A DNA stretch of 64,000 nucleotides from JBFWQM01 sp050249455 (GCA_050249455.1 JBFWQM010000002.1:1-64000); one strand, 5' to 3'. Shown: positions 1 to 9,109, numbered from the stretch's first letter. Numbers and translations are program-made. The notes: a model not told the origin generated them from the sequence alone.

Positions 1-431
1 GCGACGCCCTGGTCGGGCAGCCACAGGCCGGCGGGCGGCAAGCCGGACTGCCAGAACACGTCGATCGGGATGCCGCCGCGCGGGTACCAGTAGCCGCCGA
101 TGCGCAGCCATTTCGGCGCGATCGCCGCGATCACCCGCTTGGCGATGGCGAGCGTGCAGCCTTCGTGGAACGCGCCGTGGTTGCGGAACGACGACAGATA
201 GAGCTTGAGCGACTTGCTCTCCACCAGGGTCGCCGCCGGCACGTAGTCGATCACGATGTGGGCGAAGTCGGGCTGGCCGGTGATCGGGCACAGCGCGGTG
301 AACTCCGGGCAGGTGAAGCGCACCAGGTAGTCGGTGTCGGGGTGCGGGTTGGCGACCGCCTCCAGCACCGCCGCGTCGGGCGACGCCGGCGCGCCGACGC
401 GCTGGCCGAGCTGGGTCAGGCCGTCGCTCAT
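1..431 (-). CDS. queF: NADPH-dependent 7-cyano-7-deazaguanine reductase QueF (3' end outside the window)
   Basis: QueF reduces the nitrile preQ0 to preQ1 with NADPH in cytosolic queuosine biosynthesis. About 143 N-terminal residues are visible and the gene continues past the left edge. The catalytic cysteine is C48 in TALCPITGQPDF, the proton-relay Asp is D55, and the family motif ESKSLKLYL lies at 71-79 followed by E90. It looks like the short single-domain form of about 150 residues, so little should be missing. The ATG at 431 overlaps the tgt stop as ATGA, so the two genes are very likely translationally coupled. With queA and tgt upstream it completes a three-gene queuosine operon. Identification is from motifs and is secure. 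Confidence 0.96.
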   Translation of the reverse strand, partial: MSDGLTQLGQRVGAPASPDAAVLEAVANPHPDTDYLVRFTCPEFTALCPITGQPDFAHIVIDYVPAATLVESKSLKLYLSSFRNHGAFHEGCTLAIAKRVIAAIAPKWLRIGGYWYPRGGIPIDVFWQSGLPPAGLWLPDQGV

Positions 432-1561
432 GCAACCTCCTCGTCCGGTTCGGCCGGCGCGCGCCGGGCGGCGAAGTCGCGCGCGAATGCCGCCAGCGCG
501 CCCGCCTCGATCGCGCCGCGCAGGCCGGCCATCAGGTCCTGATAGTAATGCAGGTTGTGCGTGGTCAGAAGGATGGCGCCCAGCATCTCCTTCGCCATGA
601 AGAGGTGATGCAGGTAGGCGCGGCTGTAGCCGCGGCAGGCCGGGCAGCAGCAGTCGGGGTCGAGCGGGCCGCGGTCCTCCGCATGGCGGGCGTTCCTCAT
701 GTTGAGCTTGCCGGTGCGCACGAACGCCTGGCCGGTGCGGCCCGACCGGGTCGGCAGCACGCAGTCGAACATATCGATGCCGCGCATCACCGCGCCGACG
801 ATGTCCTCCGGCATCCCGGCGCCCATCAGGTAGCGCGGCCGGTCGGCCGGCAGCAGCGGGACCGTGGCTTCGAGCACGCGGAACGTCGTCTCGCGGCCTT
901 CGCCGATCGCCAGCCCGCCGACCGCGTAGCCGTCGAAGCCGATTTCTTCCAGTGCGGCGACGGACTCGCGGCGCAGGTCGTCGAACACGCTGCCCTGCAC
1001 GATGCCGAACAGGCCGTAGCCGGGCCGTGCCGCGAACGCCGCCTTGCAGCGCGCCGCCCACGCCATCGACAGCCGCATCGACTTCGCCGCGTCGGCGTGC
1101 GCGACCGGGAACGGCGTGCACTCGTCAAAGCACATCGTGATGTCGGCATCGAGCATGCGCTGGATGTTGATCGACCGTTCCGGCGTCAGGACGTGCGTGC
1201 TGCCGTCGATGTGCGACTTGAACTCGACGCCGTCGGCGCCGACCTTGCGCAGGCCGGCCAGCGACATGACCTGGAAGCCGCCGGAATCGGTCAGGATCGG
1301 TCGCGGCCAGTTCATGAACGCGTGCAGGCCGCCCAGCCGCTCGATCCGCTCCGCGCCCGGCCGCAGCATCAGGTGGTAGGTGTTGCCCAGCACGATCTCC
1401 GCGCCGGTCGCCGCCACGGCCTCCGCCGTCATCGCCTTCACCGTCGCGGCGGTGCCGACCGGCATGAACGCCGGCGTCTCGATGGTGCCGTGCGCGGTGG
1501 CGACCCGCCCGCGCCGCGCCGAACCGTCGGTCGCCAGCACCGTGAAGCCGAACGCCGTCAC
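428..1561 (-). CDS. tgt: tRNA-guanine transglycosylase
   Basis: This enzyme exchanges guanine-34 of GUN-anticodon tRNAs for preQ1. The 377-residue product has the bacterial length. D92 in LTDSGGFQ and D266 in FDCVLPTR match the catalytic aspartates. The zinc site is C304, C306, C309 and H335 near the C-terminus. I chose the GTG at 1561 because VTAFGFTVLATDG aligns with the normal N-terminus and because it overlaps the queA stop as GTGA; the open frame continues upstream only as an out-of-frame shadow of queA. It is the middle gene of queA-tgt-queF. The queF start overlaps its stop codon, so all three genes are linked by overlaps. Confidence 0.97.
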   Translation of the reverse strand: MTAFGFTVLATDGSARRGRVATAHGTIETPAFMPVGTAATVKAMTAEAVAATGAEIVLGNTYHLMLRPGAERIERLGGLHAFMNWPRPILTDSGGFQVMSLAGLRKVGADGVEFKSHIDGSTHVLTPERSINIQRMLDADITMCFDECTPFPVAHADAAKSMRLSMAWAARCKAAFAARPGYGLFGIVQGSVFDDLRRESVAALEEIGFDGYAVGGLAIGEGRETTFRVLEATVPLLPADRPRYLMGAGMPEDIVGAVMRGIDMFDCVLPTRSGRTGQAFVRTGKLNMRNARHAEDRGPLDPDCCCPACRGYSRAYLHHLFMAKEMLGAILLTTHNLHYYQDLMAGLRGAIEAGALAAFARDFAARRAPAEPDEEVA

Positions 1562-2592
1562 GGCGCGCCATCCGGGAAGAGCAGGGTCGAGTCGCCGTAG
1601 GAATAGAAGCGGTAGCCCTCCCGCACGGCATGTGCGTAGGCCGCCTTCATCCGCGCCAGCCCGGCGAACGCCGACACCAGCATGAACAAGGTCGATTTCG
1701 GCAGGTGGAAGTTGGTCATCAGGACGTCGGCGGTGCGGAAGCGGTAGCCCGGCGTGATGAACAGGCGCGTCTCGCCGGCGAAGGGCGCGATGCTGCGGTC
1801 GTCGCGCGCCGCGGCCTCCAGGATGCGCAGCACCGTGGTGCCGACAACCACAAGCCGGCCGCCGTCGGCGCGCGCGGCATTCAGCGCCGCCGCTGCCGCC
1901 GCGCTCACCACGCCGGCCTCGGCGTGCATGCGGTGGTCGGCGACGTTCTCCACCTTCACCGGCAGGAAGGTGCCGGCGCCGACATGCAGCGTCACCGTCA
2001 CGACGCGCACGCCCATGGCGCGGATCGCCTCCAGCAGCGCGTCGGTGAAATGCAGCCCGGCGGTGGGCGCGGCGACCGCGCCGTCGTGGCGGGCGTAGAC
2101 GGTCTGGTAGTCGGCCGCGTCGCGCGCATCGGCGCCCGCGGAACGCGGGATGTAGGGCGGCAGCGGCGTCTCGCCGTAGCGTGCGAGCCCGGCGGCGAGC
2201 GCTTCCGGGGAGGCGAAGCGCAATCCGACCTCGCCGGCGCCGTGATGCGCCTCCACCGTTGCGGCGAAGCCGTCGCCGAACTCGATTTGGTCGCCGGGGC
2301 GCAGGCGCTTGGCCGGCCTCGCGAAGGCGCGCCATTCGGCCGGGCCGGTCGCGCGGTGCAGCGTCACCTCGACCGCCGCCGCGCCGCGCCGGCCGCGCAG
2401 CCGGGCGGGGATCACGCGGGTGTCGTTGACCACCAGCGCGTCGCCGGCGCGCAGGTACGCCGGCAGGTCGCGCACGACGCGGTCCTCCAGCCGGTCGCGC
2501 ACCGCCAGCATGCGCGCCGCGTCGCGCGGCGACGCCGGCCGCTCGGCGATCAGGTGCCGCGGCAGGTCGAAGTCGAACGCGTCGGTGCGCAT
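1558..2592 (-). CDS. queA: S-adenosylmethionine:tRNA ribosyltransferase-isomerase
   Basis: QueA transfers and isomerises the ribosyl group of AdoMet onto preQ1-tRNA to make epoxyqueuosine. The 344-residue protein starts MRTDAFDFDLP, has the VNDTRVIPARL motif near residue 60 and the conserved PTAGLHFT segment and GTTVLRILE motif further on, all typical of the family. It is the first queuosine gene of the operon and its TGA overlaps the GTG of tgt. It starts 13 nt after the stop of a small upstream membrane-anchored gene on the same strand, so transcription may begin further upstream. The final epoxide-reductase step (QueG or QueH) is not encoded here. Confidence 0.97.
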   Translation of the reverse strand: MRTDAFDFDLPRHLIAERPASPRDAARMLAVRDRLEDRVVRDLPAYLRAGDALVVNDTRVIPARLRGRRGAAAVEVTLHRATGPAEWRAFARPAKRLRPGDQIEFGDGFAATVEAHHGAGEVGLRFASPEALAAGLARYGETPLPPYIPRSAGADARDAADYQTVYARHDGAVAAPTAGLHFTDALLEAIRAMGVRVVTVTLHVGAGTFLPVKVENVADHRMHAEAGVVSAAAAAALNAARADGGRLVVVGTTVLRILEAAARDDRSIAPFAGETRLFITPGYRFRTADVLMTNFHLPKSTLFMLVSAFAGLARMKAAYAHAVREGYRFYSYGDSTLLFPDGAP

Positions 2593-2605
2593 CGCGGGTG
2601 CGGCG

Positions 2606-3085
2606 CTATTTGTTGGGCAGGCTGCGGACGTAGGCGGCGACACGTTCGAACTGCTCGTTGTGCTTGGGCGGCGGCACCCGGTCGGTCGGGCGCAGGCGGG
2701 CGAGGTTGCGCGCCCAGTCGGCAACGTACTGCCGCAGCGCCTCCTCGCCCATGATGAAGGTGAAGACCTGGTTCTGCAGCTCGACCGCGTGCTCGCGCCG
2801 GCCGGTGACCTCGGTCAGCACGGCGCGGGCGTAGGTGGCGCCGGCCAGGATCAGCGCCGCCTCTTCCACGCTCCATTGCGGCGACGGCTCGAAATTGTAC
2901 TCCTTCAGCACCTTGATCTGGTCGTTGGTGATGGTTCCCGGGGTGCCCATCCGCGGCATGGTCGGCCGCGGGCCCGACTGCGCCTCCGCCGCCGCCTGCT
3001 TGCGCATCCGGTTCATGCGCCACCGGCGCATCATCAGCCAGACGGTGACCGAGACCAGGGCCGCGAGGATGAGGTTTTCGAGCAC
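2606..3085 (-). CDS. small single-pass membrane protein of unknown function
   Basis: I do not recognise this 159-residue protein. It has one hydrophobic segment at residues 3-19 followed by a basic stretch rich in Arg, Met and Lys. This suggests an N-terminal anchor with the rest in the cytoplasm. The middle is a charged alpha-helical region, and the C-terminus ends in a helix with the sequence YVRSLPNK. There is no CxxCH, so the cytochrome-like ending is not evidence of heme binding. The GTG at 3085 is the best start because it keeps the membrane segment; an ATG lies about 50 nt inside. It precedes queA by 13 nt on the same strand and is divergent from the EamA gene, so it may share the queuosine promoter. 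Confidence 0.6.
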   Translation of the reverse strand: MLENLILAALVSVTVWLMMRRWRMNRMRKQAAAEAQSGPRPTMPRMGTPGTITNDQIKVLKEYNFEPSPQWSVEEAALILAGATYARAVLTEVTGRREHAVELQNQVFTFIMGEEALRQYVADWARNLARLRPTDRVPPPKHNEQFERVAAYVRSLPNK

Positions 3086-3194
3086 GTCGGCTCCGTCCGG
3101 GTTCCGTTGGCCGCACCGTTGCGGCAGTGCCGGCGATGTGCGCTAATCGCCCAACTTTTAACCGTGTCCCCGGCAACCGCCAACCGGCTTTCCG

Positions 3195-4094
3195 ATGCCG
3201 CTCCCCGCCGCGTTCACCCGGCTGCCCGCGACTGTACGGGGCATGCTGCTGATGCTCGTCTCGACCCTGTGCATGGCGGGGATGAACGGTGTCATCCGCT
3301 ACCTGACGGCCGAGGTGCACCCGTTCGAGATTGCCTTTTTCCGCAATTTCTTCAGCGTGCTGCTGTTCGTGCCGCTGCTGGTTCGCCGCGGCACGGCGCC
3401 CCTCAAGACGCGCAAGATGCACCTGCATGTGGTGCGCGGCGTGCTCAACATCACCTCGATGCTGTCGTTTTTCTACGCACTGAAGATCGAGCAGCTTGCC
3501 AAGGTCACCGCGCTCAATTTCACCACCCCGCTGTTCGCCAGCATGCTCGCGATCGTGATGCTGCGCGAAAGGGCGCGGATCGGCCGCTGGCTGGGCCTTG
3601 CCGTGGGGCTGTCGGGGGCGCTCCTGATCCTGCGGCCGGGGCTGGAGCCGCTGTCGCTGGGCTCGATCCTGGTGCTGTTCTCGTCATTCATCTGGTGCAT
3701 CGCCCTGGTCGACATCAAGGTGATGACCCGGACCGAATCCAGCACCACCATCGCGCTCTACGCCGCGCTGATGATGGTGCCGATGTCGCTGGCCGCGGCG
3801 GTGCCCTACTGGTCGTGGCCGACCTGGGAACAGCTCGCCCTGATGGCGATCGTCGGCGGGCTGGCGACGGTGGGCCAGCTCACCCTGGGCGAGGCCTTCA
3901 CCCAGGCCGACGTCACGGCGGTGCTGCCGGTGGACTTCACCAAGCTGATCTGGGCCGCCGCCATCGGCATCTTCTTTTTCGCCGAGTATCCGGACCTGCT
4001 GACGATGGTGGGCGGCGCGGTGATCGCGGGCTCCGTCATCTACGTCGCCTACCTTGAGCGGGCGGGGCGGCGCCCGGCGGCGGCAAAGGTCTGA
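3195..4094 (+). CDS. EamA/DMT-family transporter
   Basis: A 299-residue integral membrane protein with about ten hydrophobic segments in two halves. This is the duplicated EamA (drug/metabolite transporter) fold. Typical family features are the LRGVLNITSMLSFFYAL-type helix in the first half and the GEAFTQADVTAVLPVDF stretch in the second. Members export amino acids, nucleobases or other small metabolites; the substrate cannot be read from the sequence. The gene is divergent from the small membrane gene before queA. It is followed after 80 nt by an alpha/beta hydrolase on the same strand. A second EamA protein, encoded at 20128-21039, is only distantly similar. Confidence 0.9.
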   Translation: MPLPAAFTRLPATVRGMLLMLVSTLCMAGMNGVIRYLTAEVHPFEIAFFRNFFSVLLFVPLLVRRGTAPLKTRKMHLHVVRGVLNITSMLSFFYALKIEQLAKVTALNFTTPLFASMLAIVMLRERARIGRWLGLAVGLSGALLILRPGLEPLSLGSILVLFSSFIWCIALVDIKVMTRTESSTTIALYAALMMVPMSLAAAVPYWSWPTWEQLALMAIVGGLATVGQLTLGEAFTQADVTAVLPVDFTKLIWAAAIGIFFFAEYPDLLTMVGGAVIAGSVIYVAYLERAGRRPAAAKV

Positions 4095-4174
4095 GCCGGC
4101 GGTTTGCGGTTGCGCCCCGTCGCCCGCTGGCCGACACTCCCGCCAACCCCAACCAGAATCCGGAATCCGCTCCC

Positions 4175-5032
4175 GTGAAGGTTTATCGCAACTACACCCA
4201 GGAAGAGCTCGACACCCAGTACGAGCACCGCAAGTTCGTCCTCAACGCGGACGAATACATCGAGCGCACCCGCAAGGAGAGCGAGCGGGTGCGCGCCGCG
4301 CTGAAGGGCACGCTCGACGTCCGCTACGGCGCGACCAAGGACGAGAAGCTCGACATCTTCCCCGCCAAGCGCGCCAAGGCCCCGGTCATGGTCTACATCC
4401 ACGGCGGCCGCTGGCAGATGCAGAGCAAGGCGGCGGTCTCCTATCCGGCGGAGACCTTCGTCGCGGCCGGCGTCACCTGGGTCTCCGTCGGCTTCCGCAT
4501 GTATCCCCACGTGCAGATGGACGAGGTGGTGCGCCAGAACCGCGCCGCGCTCGCCTGGGTGTGGCGCAATGCCGAGAGCTTCGGCGGCGACCCCGGCCGC
4601 ATCTACCTGAGCGGGCATTCCTCCGGCGCGCACCTTGCCGCCATGCTGGCGACGACCGACTGGGCCGGCGACTACGAGATCCCGGCGGACGTCCTGAAGG
4701 GCGTCACCACGATCTCGGGCATGTACGACCTGGAGCCGGTACGGCTGTCGGCGCGCAACGACATCCTGAAGCTCGACATGGCGACGGCGCTGCGCAATAG
4801 CCCGATCCACCGCCTGCCGCCCAAGGGCATGCCGCTGATCATCGGCGCCGGCGGCATCGAGACCGACGAGTTCCGCCGCCACCCGCGCGAGTTCGCCGCC
4901 GCGTGGACCGCCAAGGGCTTCCCGTGCCAGGCGATGGAGTTCGCCGGGCTCAACCACTTCGACACGCAGGAGCTGTTCAACAAGCCGGACGGCCCGCTGG
5001 TGAAGGCGATCCTGGCCCAGATGGACAAGTGA
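4175..5032 (+). CDS. alpha/beta hydrolase, arylformamidase/esterase-like
   Basis: A 285-residue cytosolic hydrolase. HGGRW near residue 72 matches the HGGxW oxyanion-hole motif of the hormone-sensitive-lipase/arylformamidase group. GHSSGAH carries the nucleophile serine, and the His in GLNHFD near the C-terminus is the likely catalytic base. The N-terminal part, containing TQEELDTQYEHR, resembles kynurenine formamidase-like proteins. No kyn genes are nearby, so the substrate is open: an aryl formamide or carboxylic ester are the main choices. A GTG start at 4175 fits the beginning of the conserved N-terminal helix. A secreted beta-helix protein follows after 19 nt and may be co-transcribed. 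Confidence 0.85.
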   Translation: MKVYRNYTQEELDTQYEHRKFVLNADEYIERTRKESERVRAALKGTLDVRYGATKDEKLDIFPAKRAKAPVMVYIHGGRWQMQSKAAVSYPAETFVAAGVTWVSVGFRMYPHVQMDEVVRQNRAALAWVWRNAESFGGDPGRIYLSGHSSGAHLAAMLATTDWAGDYEIPADVLKGVTTISGMYDLEPVRLSARNDILKLDMATALRNSPIHRLPPKGMPLIIGAGGIETDEFRRHPREFAAAWTAKGFPCQAMEFAGLNHFDTQELFNKPDGPLVKAILAQMDK

Positions 5033-5051
5033 CCGCGGCCATGGGGTAGCC

Positions 5052-6020
5052 ATGTCGGCACGCCGCCGCCGGTTCGCCTTGGCGCTGGCGCTGGCGCTGG
5101 GCGTGCCGGCAACGCCGGCGACTGTCCACGCCCAGGCCGGCGGCGCCGCCAAGCCGGCGGCGCGGGTGCTCGCCGTCGGCCCGGCGCGCGAGCTCAAGAC
5201 GCCGAGCGCCGCCGCGCGCATCGCCCAGCGCGGCGATGTGATCGAGATCGACCCCGGCGCCTACGCCGACTGCGCCGTGTGGCGCGCGGACAACCTCACC
5301 ATCCGCGGCGGCGGCAAGGTCCACGTGAAGGACGTGTCGTGCGACGGCCGCGGCATCTGGATCATCTGGGGCCGCAACACCACGATCGACGGCATCGAGT
5401 TCTCCGGCGCCGACGTGCAGAACAACAACGGGGCCGCCATCGTCCACGAGGGCGTCAACATGGTGGTGCGCAACAGCCACTTCCACGACAACGAGCAGGG
5501 CATCCTGACCGCGCACAAGTCCGACAGCATGGTGACGGTGATCGACAGCCGCTTCGAGCGGAACGGCAAGTGCGAGCCGGAATGCGCCCACGGCATCTAC
5601 GCCGGGCGGATCAGGAGCCTGCGCGTGTTCGGCTCCATCTTCCGCGAGCAGCACGTCGGCCATCACATCAAGTCGCGCGCGCTCTATACCGAGGTCGTGG
5701 GCTGCCACCTGGAAGACGGGCTCAAGGGCACCGCGAGCTACGTCATCAACCTGCCCAACGGCGGCGACGCGGTGATCCGCCAGAACTACCTGCAGAAGGG
5801 CCCCAACGCGCACAACCGCATGGCGTTGATCTCGATCGGCGAGGAAGGGGCGTCGAACCCCGGCAAGGGCTACCGGATCGAAGGCAACACCTTCCGCAAC
5901 GACTTTCCCGGCGCCACCACCTTCGTGCGCAACGCCAGCCCACAGCCTGCGACGCTGCGCGCCAACGCCTTCACCGGGCAGGGCCAGCCGCTGACCGGCG
6001 CGGGGCAGGTGGTGAAGTAG
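5052..6020 (+). CDS. secreted right-handed parallel beta-helix protein
   Basis: The 322-residue product begins with a signal peptide: a basic start, a Leu/Ala core and likely cleavage after VHAQA. The rest is made of short beta-strand turns with NNNGAAIVHEG and NSHFHDNEQG-type rungs, as in pectate-lyase-like beta-helix (NosD or Beta_helix) proteins. No canonical pectate lyase calcium site was recognised, so enzymatic activity is uncertain. It may be a polysaccharide lyase, epimerase-like protein or a structural periplasmic protein. It follows the hydrolase gene by 19 nt, and its end faces the metalloprotease gene on the other strand 16 nt away. Confidence 0.8.
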   Translation: MSARRRRFALALALALGVPATPATVHAQAGGAAKPAARVLAVGPARELKTPSAAARIAQRGDVIEIDPGAYADCAVWRADNLTIRGGGKVHVKDVSCDGRGIWIIWGRNTTIDGIEFSGADVQNNNGAAIVHEGVNMVVRNSHFHDNEQGILTAHKSDSMVTVIDSRFERNGKCEPECAHGIYAGRIRSLRVFGSIFREQHVGHHIKSRALYTEVVGCHLEDGLKGTASYVINLPNGGDAVIRQNYLQKGPNAHNRMALISIGEEGASNPGKGYRIEGNTFRNDFPGATTFVRNASPQPATLRANAFTGQGQPLTGAGQVVK

Positions 6021-6036
6021 AAGGGGAACCGGCCGC

Positions 6037-6765
6037 CTACGCGTGCCCGCGGCCGTAGCGGTGCAGCGAGGCGCCGTGCAGGCGCAGCCACTCGCGGCCC
6101 CGGTCGGAATTGTCGGAGAGCTGGTCGACCAGGCGCCAGAAGCGGCGGCCGTGGTTCATCTCCGCCAGGTGCGCGACCTCGTGCGCCACGACATAGTCGA
6201 GCGCGTGCAGCGGCCCCAGGACAAGGCGCCACGAGAAGCTGAGCGAGCCCTTGGCCGAGCAGCTTCCCCACCGGGTAACCGGATCGCGCACCGAGACGTG
6301 GCGGTAGTTGCGCCCGAGCCGCGCCGCCATCTCCTCCACCCGCTCGCAGATCTCGGCCAGCGCGATGGCACGCAGCATCTGCATCACCGCGCGCGACACG
6401 TCCTCCGGCCGCCCGCCGACGACGATCTCACGGCCTTCGCGCCGCGCACCCGGCGACAGCAGCGGGTAGTGGCGGATACGCAGATTGCGGCCGAGCAGCG
6501 GCAGGGTGGCGCCGTCGATGAACGGCACGGGCGGCGGCACCTGGTCGAGCCGCGCCTGGATCCAGCGCGCCTTCGAGTGCACGAAGCTCATGCCTTCGGT
6601 CACCGACACGCGGCGCGGCAGCACAAGCTCGACCGTGCCGCTGGCCTGCACGACCTGCAGCAGGATGCGCCGGGCGCGCTGGCTATGACGTACGGTGACG
6701 TCGATCTCGCGTCCGCTCGGCAGCGCGAGGCAGCTTCTCTTGTTCGTATTCGTTCGCGGCGTCAC
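6037..6765 (-). CDS. YgjP-like zinc metallopeptidase (DUF45)
   Basis: A 242-residue protein of the YgjP/DUF45 (M48-like) family. The zinc site is HEVAH, followed by NHGRRFW, which supplies the third ligand; upstream RWGSCSAKGSLSFSWRLV is the family signature. Members are cytosolic and their substrates are poorly known; some are encoded beside restriction systems, which is not the case here. The open frame extends upstream through an out-of-frame part of the neighbouring reductase. I placed the start at the GTG at 6765 because it is preceded by a G-rich ribosome-binding site and follows the reductase stop by 23 nt. It is probably transcribed with that reductase. Confidence 0.88.
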   Translation of the reverse strand: MTPRTNTNKRSCLALPSGREIDVTVRHSQRARRILLQVVQASGTVELVLPRRVSVTEGMSFVHSKARWIQARLDQVPPPVPFIDGATLPLLGRNLRIRHYPLLSPGARREGREIVVGGRPEDVSRAVMQMLRAIALAEICERVEEMAARLGRNYRHVSVRDPVTRWGSCSAKGSLSFSWRLVLGPLHALDYVVAHEVAHLAEMNHGRRFWRLVDQLSDNSDRGREWLRLHGASLHRYGRGHA

Positions 6766-6788
6766 TTCGGCCCCCCGAATGCAACGAC

Positions 6789-7691
6789 CTACTCCGCTGC
6801 GGCTCTGGGTTTGTTCAGGTACTGCAGATACACCTTCAACGCCTGCTCGAGCGTCCGGCCGCGGTCCATCGTCTCGCGCGTTTCGGCCGCGAACGGCGTC
6901 CGGTCGAGCACCTCGTAGACGTCGCGCGCGCCGATATGGAAGTGCGGCGTCACGCCGACTGACTCGAAGGTCTTGATGATCTCCGTCATCTCGCCGATCC
7001 ACCGCGCGGCATCGGCCGGGATGAACGGCAGGGTCGATTTCATCCGGTTGTAGTAGCCGGCCTGCGAGTAGGCGAGCTCTTCGCGCAGCGGTCCGCCGAC
7101 GCCGAGCGACTCGGCGGTCATCAGCGCGGCGAGGTGCAGCATGTTCGTGCCCTTGGTGATCGCCGCGTAGCACATCTTGATCGCCGACGCGCGGCCGATC
7201 TCCGCGCCCGACGGCACGAAGCGGATGTCGTCGGCGCTCAGCGCCGCCAGCATCTCCGCCTGCGGGCCGGAGACGAAGATGCGCGTCGGCTGCTCGGTGC
7301 GTCCCGGCGCGGCGCCGACGATGCCGCCGTCGATGAACGTCGCCCCGACGCGCGCCATCTCCGCGGCGATCGCATGCGCGGTCTCCGGCGCGATCGCGTT
7401 GCAGTCGGCATAGACCGGCGTCGCGCCGGCGGCGGCCATCGCGGCGGCGACCTTGCGCGACGTCGCGAGCGCCGCTTCCGGCGGCATGATCGAGAGGATC
7501 GCGTCGCTGCGGCGCGCCAGCGTCTCGAGATCCGGCACGTCGGTGAATCCGGCGCGCGCCGCGCGCGCACGCGTCTCCGCGCTGCGCCCGGCGAGGCATG
7601 TCAGCAGCTCGCGTCCCTGCTTGCGCAGACTCGCGCCGACGGCGTTGCCCATGTCGCCGGGACTCAGGATCGCGATCCGCTCAAGCGCCAT
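6789..7691 (-). CDS. NAD(P)-dependent 6-phosphogluconate dehydrogenase-like oxidoreductase (DUF1932)
   Basis: A 300-residue dehydrogenase with an N-terminal Rossmann domain (SPGDMGNAVGASL, a variant glycine-rich loop) that belongs to the NAD-binding 6-phosphogluconate/beta-hydroxyacid family. Its helical C-terminal region of about 70 residues resembles DUF1932. The GxxxKMCYAAITKGTNML stretch includes the conserved lysine expected near the active site. The substrate is unknown; family members reduce or oxidise small hydroxyacids. I prefer the ATG at 7691 over the GTG two codons earlier because GAGGTGAAG sits at the right distance. The DUF45 peptidase follows on the same strand. Confidence 0.85.
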   Translation of the reverse strand: MALERIAILSPGDMGNAVGASLRKQGRELLTCLAGRSAETRARAARAGFTDVPDLETLARRSDAILSIMPPEAALATSRKVAAAMAAAGATPVYADCNAIAPETAHAIAAEMARVGATFIDGGIVGAAPGRTEQPTRIFVSGPQAEMLAALSADDIRFVPSGAEIGRASAIKMCYAAITKGTNMLHLAALMTAESLGVGGPLREELAYSQAGYYNRMKSTLPFIPADAARWIGEMTEIIKTFESVGVTPHFHIGARDVYEVLDRTPFAAETRETMDRGRTLEQALKVYLQYLNKPRAAAE

Positions 7692-7838
7692 CTTCACCTC
7701 GTGGGACTGCCCTTATGGCCGATCAAGACTAGCGCGAAGGGGGGCGGCTGAATACCCTGTTAATGGCGATTTGACGGGCTTTTCCTGCCTTCTCAGGCGG
7801 CATCCGAAGGACGAACGGAGGGGCAACGCAGCCCCGTG

Positions 7839-8609
7839 TCAGGGGCCGGGAACGACGTCGTCCGGAACGGCGGGAAGCGTCGCCAGCGACCGGTCGGGCG
7901 GGCCGGGCGCGTGCGAGATCTCGCGGATCAGCTTGTTTCGCACCGCTTCGGCGAAGCTCGCGAAGTCCTTGACCACGATCAGGAAGGCCCCCGGCCCGCC
8001 GATCACGTTGTCGCGGAAGTATTCGTCGAGCGGCGGCTCCGGATAAGGCAGCCGCGACGGGCGGTCGTTGATGATCGCGAGGCCGTTGATCGTCATGCCG
8101 GCCGCGACCGCCTCGTCGCGCGACAGCTGAGGCGGGCGGCCGCGGTTGTTGACCCCGTCGGCCGACACGTCGATCACCCGCCGGGTGCCTTCGAAGCCGC
8201 TTTCGCCGAACAGCCGCATGGAGAAGTCGAGCCCGCCGCTGATCGAGGTGCCGTCGTTGAAGCTCCGCCCGGCGCCGCGCAGGGCGGCGGCGAACGCGCT
8301 GGCGCTGGCGTCGTCGCCCACGGCGGTCCAGCCGACCATGACGCGCTGCTCCGCCGGCCCCGACCACTCGACCATGGTCACGGCGATGGTGCCGATCACT
8401 CCGCTGCGCACCGCCTTCAGCACGTCCGGGTCGGTCAGCGCGCGCGCATAGCCGTCGATCTGCAGCTTGTGCTCGTCCTCGTCGATGCTGCGCGAGGTGT
8501 CGATCGCCAGCACCAGCTCGAGGTCGACCGGCACGCCGCCGGCGCGGCCCGGCGTGGTGGCCAGCACCAGCGCCGCCGCGGCCATCGCAATGCGAACGAT
8601 CGTTTTCAT
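7839..8609 (-). CDS. secreted DUF1194 protein with von Willebrand factor A-like fold
   Basis: This 256-residue protein has a signal peptide cleaved near GRAGG and then one DUF1194 domain. The motif DTSRSIDEDE is the metal-ion-dependent adhesion site (DxSxS). The later DGTSISGGL and DVSADGVNNRG supply the remaining VWA-like metal positions. Members are found mostly in Alphaproteobacteria and are thought to be periplasmic, with no settled function. It starts at the ATG at 8609, and another secreted protein gene begins 76 nt upstream on the same strand. Tail residues are Pro/Val-rich. Domain assignment is confident; role is not. Confidence 0.87.
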   Translation of the reverse strand: MKTIVRIAMAAAALVLATTPGRAGGVPVDLELVLAIDTSRSIDEDEHKLQIDGYARALTDPDVLKAVRSGVIGTIAVTMVEWSGPAEQRVMVGWTAVGDDASASAFAAALRGAGRSFNDGTSISGGLDFSMRLFGESGFEGTRRVIDVSADGVNNRGRPPQLSRDEAVAAGMTINGLAIINDRPSRLPYPEPPLDEYFRDNVIGGPGAFLIVVKDFASFAEAVRNKLIREISHAPGPPDRSLATLPAVPDDVVPGP

Positions 8610-8685
8610 GCAGCCGTCACCTGTGCGGCGGGCAAGCGGTCGAGCCAAGTCTTGCGTGTTTGCCCGCGCAGGGCAACCGCCGCGG

Positions 8686-8985
8686 TCAGGTCCGGCTCGG
8701 CTCGTCGGCTCGCGGCGGCGCCGGGGCAGGGGGCGGCTCGGCGGGCGCCGGCTCGCGCTTGCGGCGGATGATGATGTCGCCGTTATCGTTAACGATGGGG
8801 GCCTCGTATTGCGGGATCGCGCGCAGCATGTCGCGCACCGCGTCCATGATGCGGGCGGCCCCGCGCTCCAGCTCGCGCTGCAGCTCGCCGCCGGGCTCCT
8901 GTTTCGGCGCTTCGTCGGCGGCACGCGCCGGGACCGTCGCGCCGGCGATCAGCGCGGCAGCCAGCCACCTCGCAGGCTTCAGCAT
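8686..8985 (-). CDS. small secreted protein of unknown function
   Basis: A 99-residue protein with a clear signal peptide (cleavage near PARA-ADEA). The mature part has a charged helix, GGELQRELERGAARIMDAV, a short segment containing NDNGDIIIRRK, and a Pro/Ala-rich tail. I do not recognise a named family; similar small periplasmic proteins occur in Rhodospirillales-type genomes. The ATG at 8985 has a strong GGGAGGA ribosome-binding site, which is why the longer open frame reaching 9117 was not used. The DUF1194 gene follows on the same strand after 76 nt. Divergent to the luciferase-like gene that starts at 9110. Confidence 0.65.
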   Translation of the reverse strand: MLKPARWLAAALIAGATVPARAADEAPKQEPGGELQRELERGAARIMDAVRDMLRAIPQYEAPIVNDNGDIIIRRKREPAPAEPPPAPAPPRADEPSRT

Positions 8986-9109
8986 GGCGTCCTCCCGGCG
9001 GCCCTGCCGGGCGGGTCGCTGGCGCCGGCGGGCCGGTTTTGTTAAGGGTGCATCATAGCACCCGATGATTGCGGCCCTTCCATGACCGTCGCACCATGAC
9101 TGTCCCGCC

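Noticed and set aside
548..2754. Long open frames on the plus strand opposite queA and tgt
   Set aside because: They are antisense shadows of confident genes. In GC-rich DNA third positions keep opposite frames open, and the protein sequences have Arg/Ala/His-rich composition without family features.
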